DNA of 64,000 nucleotides from an uncultured Neglectibacter sp. (lineage in GTDB: Bacteria > Bacillota > Clostridia > Oscillospirales > Acutalibacteraceae). Under the pieces are notes generated by a model. The model saw only the letters and a program-made list of their open reading frames with translations, was not told the origin of the DNA and did no database searches. Location: assembly GCA_904374805.1 (NCBI GenBank), contig CAJFEW010000002.1, forward strand, positions 1-64,000, written 5' to 3'. Within the stretch, counting starts at the first letter, position 1. Each line of letters begins with the position of its first letter. A program made the position numbers and the translations under genes. Positions 61,412 through 64,000 of this stretch are shown here, piece by piece.

Positions 61412-61999
61412 TCAGCGGCGAACTTGGGAAGTCCCATGCTCCTGCAGATAGGTTGCCTCTAAGTCTGCAAGGTGCAGCTTAACGGCAAGAGGATAGCGGT
61501 CGAACGCCGCGCTGATGGCAAAACTTCCCCCCTTGACGGAATCGTCAAAACCGCCCATGTGCCAGCGAATCGCCATGGCTTCCGCTGGTTTCAAGCGCAC
61601 GAAGCGCTCAATCAAATAAACAGATTTTTCTCCGTGCCCGTACGGGAAAGCATCCTCCACCGTGTAATAGGGGCGCTTCTCCCACTGGCCGGTCTCTTCA
61701 TTCTTTACATTGCGGGTGGAGATTTTATAAAACTGGGCTTTACAGACGTCGTGAAGCAGCCCGCAAAGAGCGAAACTCTCTTCGGTATCCCCTTCCTCAA
61801 AATATTTCTGCCGCAGCGTTTGATAGACATTCAGGCTGTGCATCACCAACCCGCATTCACAGGCGCAGTGAAATTTCGTGCTGGCGGGTGCTGTAAAAAA
61901 ATCAGTGCTCTCTAGCCATTCCAACAGCTGCTCTCCGCCCCGTCTGGTAACGTGCTGCTGAAAGATAGCTCGGAACTCCTCCTGGTATGTATGTTCCAC
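61412..61999 (-). CDS. HD-domain protein (predicted phosphohydrolase)
   Basis: A 195-residue HD-superfamily protein. The core metal motif is LLHDVCK (HD, about residue 83). A histidine upstream (ECGLVMHSLNVYQTL) and GHGEKSV downstream complete the set, with RWHMGGFDD near 150. Such proteins hydrolyse nucleotides or other phosphoesters. The start is GTG 61999 (VEHTYQEEF) behind GGGAGGAGTCCCT; the earlier frame adds 13 unlike residues. It leads an operon with the ABC ATPase and permease, from its own promoter. Confidence 0.86.
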   Translation of the reverse strand: MEHTYQEEFRAIFQQHVTRRGGEQLLEWLESTDFFTAPASTKFHCACECGLVMHSLNVYQTLRQKYFEEGDTEESFALCGLLHDVCKAQFYKISTRNVKNEETGQWEKRPYYTVEDAFPYGHGEKSVYLIERFVRLKPAEAMAIRWHMGGFDDSVKGGSFAISAAFDRYPLAVKLHLADLEATYLQEHGTSQVRR

Positions 62000-62026
62000 A
62001 GGGACTCCTCCCTTCCTTTTTCTACA

Positions 62027-62055
62027 AGGATACCACACTCGCCCTGTTTTTTCAA
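62027..62055 (-). promoter_or_regulatory. Promoter of the HD-ABC operon
   Basis: On the minus strand TTGAAA (62050-62055), 17 bp, TATCCT (62027-62032). Confidence 0.65.
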
Positions 62056-62137
62056 TTTATCTCCGGAGAAAAGCTGCTGTTCTTTTTCGTAAAAGAAAAA
62101 ACCCAAATTTTAGCCAAAAAAGGGCAGCACAGCAAAA

Positions 62138-62157
62138 CAGGCTGCCGAAGCAGCCTG
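62138..62157 (-). terminator. Probable terminator of the YitT gene
   Basis: On the minus strand CAGGCTGC-TTCG-GCAGCCTG is a stable eight-pair hairpin with a UUCG tetraloop, followed by TTTTG. It lies a few bases past the YitT stop. Confidence 0.7.
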
Positions 62158-62164
62158 AAAACTA

Positions 62165-63049
62165 TCATTCAGCACGGAATCCCTTCCCGATGATTTCACT
62201 GGTGTTTGTGATGAACATAAAAGAGTGGGGGTCGATCTCCTTGCACTTTTGCCGGAGCCGCACTGCCTCGCCCCGGCGCACGGCGGTGAGAACCACTTTT
62301 CGGTCTTTGTGAGAATAGGCGCCTTCCCCATCCACCACGGTGGAGCTGCGGTGCAGGTCCCGAATGATAAAGTCGCAAATCTCCTGGGGCTTGGACGTGA
62401 CGATGGAAAAGAATTTGCACAGGTTGATGTTTTCGATTACGGAATCCACCACAAAGGCCTTTAAAAATAGGCCCAGAAGGGAAAACATACCTGTCTCCAC
62501 CCCGAAAAAGAAAAAGGAGCTTAAGGCAATCAGGCTGTCACTGGCAAACAACGCTTTTCCGATGTCGGAAATACTGGTGTATTTTTTTAAAATCATGGCC
62601 ACAATGTCCGTGCCCCCCGAAGAGGCGTTGTAGTTAAACAATAAGGCCGAGCCTACCGCAGGAAGCATCATAGCAAAGCACAGCTCCAAAAGGGGCTGGT
62701 CGGTAAAGGGGGCGTCCATGGGGCAGAACGTTTCCAACAGCCAGGTTTCCAGAGAGTACATCAAGCTGCAATAGGTGGTCCAAAAGCCAAATTGCTTTCC
62801 TAAAAACAAGTAGCCTACCACCAGCAGAGCCACATTGATAATAGACATGAGCGTGGCCGTGGAAAGAAAGGGAACCACGCTGCCCAGAATAATGGCTAAC
62901 CCGCTGACGCCTCCTGTGGTGAAATTGTTGGGCATTTTGAAAAAGTATACGCCCACCGTCAAAAGCAGGATCCCCAAATTGACCAACAAAAAGGCTTTGA
63001 TGTTGGCAACTGTAAAGAGTTTTCCGGTTTTCTCGCGTTCTACTGCCAT
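62165..63049 (-). CDS. YitT family membrane protein (DUF161/DUF2179)
   Basis: A 294-residue inner-membrane protein. Five or six hydrophobic segments lie in the first 200 residues (FLLVNLGILLLTVGVYFF first), with the conserved NNFTTGGVSGLAIIL and NYNASSGGTDIVAMIL repeats. The C-terminal DUF2179 domain (about 215-290) contains RSSTVVDGEGAYSHKDRKVVL. Function is not established in the family. ATG 63049 follows GAGGGATGG. It is monocistronic with a terminator after it. Confidence 0.93.
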   Translation of the reverse strand: MAVEREKTGKLFTVANIKAFLLVNLGILLLTVGVYFFKMPNNFTTGGVSGLAIILGSVVPFLSTATLMSIINVALLVVGYLFLGKQFGFWTTYCSLMYSLETWLLETFCPMDAPFTDQPLLELCFAMMLPAVGSALLFNYNASSGGTDIVAMILKKYTSISDIGKALFASDSLIALSSFFFFGVETGMFSLLGLFLKAFVVDSVIENINLCKFFSIVTSKPQEICDFIIRDLHRSSTVVDGEGAYSHKDRKVVLTAVRRGEAVRLRQKCKEIDPHSFMFITNTSEIIGKGFRAE

Positions 63050-63247
63050 GGTCCATCCCTCAACTTTTTTGTATTTGCGGCCGCTTCCCCACAGGCTTTC
63101 CGCAAAATAGTTTACCAGCAAACTGCAGGGAAATGCAGCTTCTTTTTAAGTCGTTGCGATTGTATCACACCGGCTGGAGATTTACAACCTTTTCCCGGGA
63201 AAAGAAATCAGGAAATACGCGGCTCAGGAGAGGCTATACCACAGAGA

Positions 63248-63278
63248 AAGGTGCCGTCGCACTGTATGACGGCACCTT
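63248..63278 (-). terminator. Terminator of the sugar-phosphate isomerase gene
   Basis: AAGGTGCCGTC (63248-63258) pairs with GACGGCACCTT (63268-63278), followed on the minus strand by TTTCTC. It lies 14 bases past the stop. Confidence 0.72.
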
Positions 63279-63291
63279 GTGGCAGAACCTG

Positions 63292-64000
63292 TTAAGAAAT
63301 GTGGTTTTTCAAAAATTGGACGGCCATGCGGATGTCCCCTTCAGGGTCATCGCCCACCTCACGCTCGATGGTGAGGAAGCCAGTAAACCCAACGTCGTGC
63401 AGAGCCTTCAGATAGTTGGAGAAGTCCACATCGCCCTGTCCCAGGGGCAGCTCAATAAAGGAGTTGTCCTTCAGCATGTCGGATTCCACCATGCCGTACA
63501 GAATCTCCGGGTCCACATAGTGGAGACGGCGGCCGTCTTTTGCGTGGGTGTGAACGATGTAATCCTTCAGCGTATACACTGCCTGGACCGGATCGTCCCC
63601 GGTGACCATGACAAAGTTGGCCGGGTCCAGGTTCACAGCCACACCGGTGGAGTGCAAGCCGTCCAAGAAACCCTTGAGCGTGACCGCTTTTTCCGGACCC
63701 GTCTCAATGGCGAAATGGGCGTTCAAAGAATCCGCATAGGCGGCCAGCTGGCCGCAGGCATCCTGCATAATGCCGTAGCGGGGATGGGCCGTGTCCTCCG
63801 GAACTACGCCGATATGGGTGGTCACCACGTCGGTTTCCAGGTCTTTGGCCAGATCCAGAATCCGCTTGGATTCCTCAATCAAGGCCGGGTTCTTTTCCGG
63901 ATGGACAAACCCCTGGCCCAAGTCGCCGCACAGGGCGGAGATTACCAGGCCATGGTCCTTCACTGCCTTCAAGAATTCCCGGCGCTTTTCCGGGGTCATT
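63292..64000 (-). CDS. Sugar phosphate isomerase/epimerase, xylose-isomerase-like TIM barrel (5' end outside window)
   Basis: At least 235 C-terminal residues of a TIM-barrel enzyme of the xylose isomerase-like (AP endonuclease 2) superfamily. Metal and catalytic residues are visible: Glu in HFAIETGPE, Asp in VNLDPANF, His in VHTHAKDGR and Glu in TIEREVG. The reaction is probably the isomerisation or epimerisation of a sugar or polyol, substrate unknown. An in-frame ATG lies at 63999, but the barrel's first strands are missing, so the true start is beyond the window edge. Confidence 0.88.
   Translation of the reverse strand, partial: MTPEKRREFLKAVKDHGLVISALCGDLGQGFVHPEKNPALIEESKRILDLAKDLETDVVTTHIGVVPEDTAHPRYGIMQDACGQLAAYADSLNAHFAIETGPEKAVTLKGFLDGLHSTGVAVNLDPANFVMVTGDDPVQAVYTLKDYIVHTHAKDGRRLHYVDPEILYGMVESDMLKDNSFIELPLGQGDVDFSNYLKALHDVGFTGFLTIEREVGDDPEGDIRMAVQFLKNHIS

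Noticed and set aside
1..64000. CRISPR arrays, insertion sequences, prophage or integrase genes
   Set aside because: No direct-repeat arrays, transposase or integrase motifs were seen on either strand; the window is core chromosome.

Overview
The window looks like the chromosome of a Gram-positive, low-to-mid GC anaerobe of the class Clostridia, most likely an Oscillospiraceae/Ruminococcaceae-type gut bacterium. The evidence is the gene content and order: a CtsR-McsA-McsB-ClpC heat-shock operon, a tyrS T-box, a lysine riboswitch, Rex, fhs, the YfmF/YfmH M16 pair, the dxs-tlyA-nadK-argR-recN block and the TIGR03960/TIGR03936-type radical SAM pair. It is almost entirely core genome. I see no insertion sequence, prophage, CRISPR array or rRNA, and one tRNA.

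Layout. 1-2.2 kb: tRNA-Val with its own promoter, then hslO, a SAM methyltransferase and a TrpR-like yerC gene. 2.2-10 kb: protein quality control on the minus strand (tig, clpP, clpX, lon), then the GTPase ysxC and lysA. 10-13.4 kb: a metallophosphoesterase, thrC and an M19 dipeptidase. 13.4-17.2 kb: rplS, two tandem signal peptidases, the ribosome-assembly GTPase ylqF/rbgA, rnhB and yraN. 17.2-20.8 kb: a radical SAM pair and queA. 20.9-24.5 kb, the first plus-strand block: a lysine riboswitch ahead of asd-dapA-dapB and a stand-alone double-ACT protein. 24.5-36.5 kb: tyrS under a T-box, recN-argR-nadK-tlyA-dxs-folD, lgt and the M16 pair. 36.6-40.8 kb: fhs-tsaE-tsaB-rpiB-upp. 40.8-48 kb: a RodA/FtsW-type protein (+), then tepA-ftsK-MBL-DUF3006-ATP-grasp (-). 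48.2-51.2 kb: an AEC transporter, icd and rex (+). 51.2-53.3 kb: a cyclophilin lipoprotein (-) and an S1-domain protein (+). 53.3-58 kb: ctsR-mcsA-mcsB-clpC. 58-64 kb: a tiny Cys-rich protein, a broken epimerase-like gene, a TSCPD protein, an HD protein with an ABC exporter, a YitT protein and a partial sugar-phosphate isomerase.

How the genes work together. Lysine/diaminopimelate synthesis is represented by asd, dapA, dapB and lysA, with the asd operon under direct lysine control. Protein quality control is nearly complete (trigger factor, ClpXP, Lon, ClpC with the McsB arginine-marking system, Hsp33). Envelope biogenesis is represented by Lgt, LepB x2, RodA/FtsW-like, FtsK and TepA. Translation is represented by TlyA, QueA, TsaB/TsaE, L19, RbgA, YsxC, TyrS and the predicted EF-P modification pair.

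Many vegetative promoters with TTGACA-like and TATAAT-like boxes 16-17 bp apart can be read directly and define most transcription units. The least conventional items are the 41-residue Cys/Gly protein with a possible mother-cell sigma promoter, the orphan double-ACT protein in the lysine operon, a shared -35 element between queA and the lysine operon, the acidic tails on Lgt and on an ABC ATPase, and the loss of xseAB-ispA between folD and dxs. I found no convincing wholly new multi-gene system.
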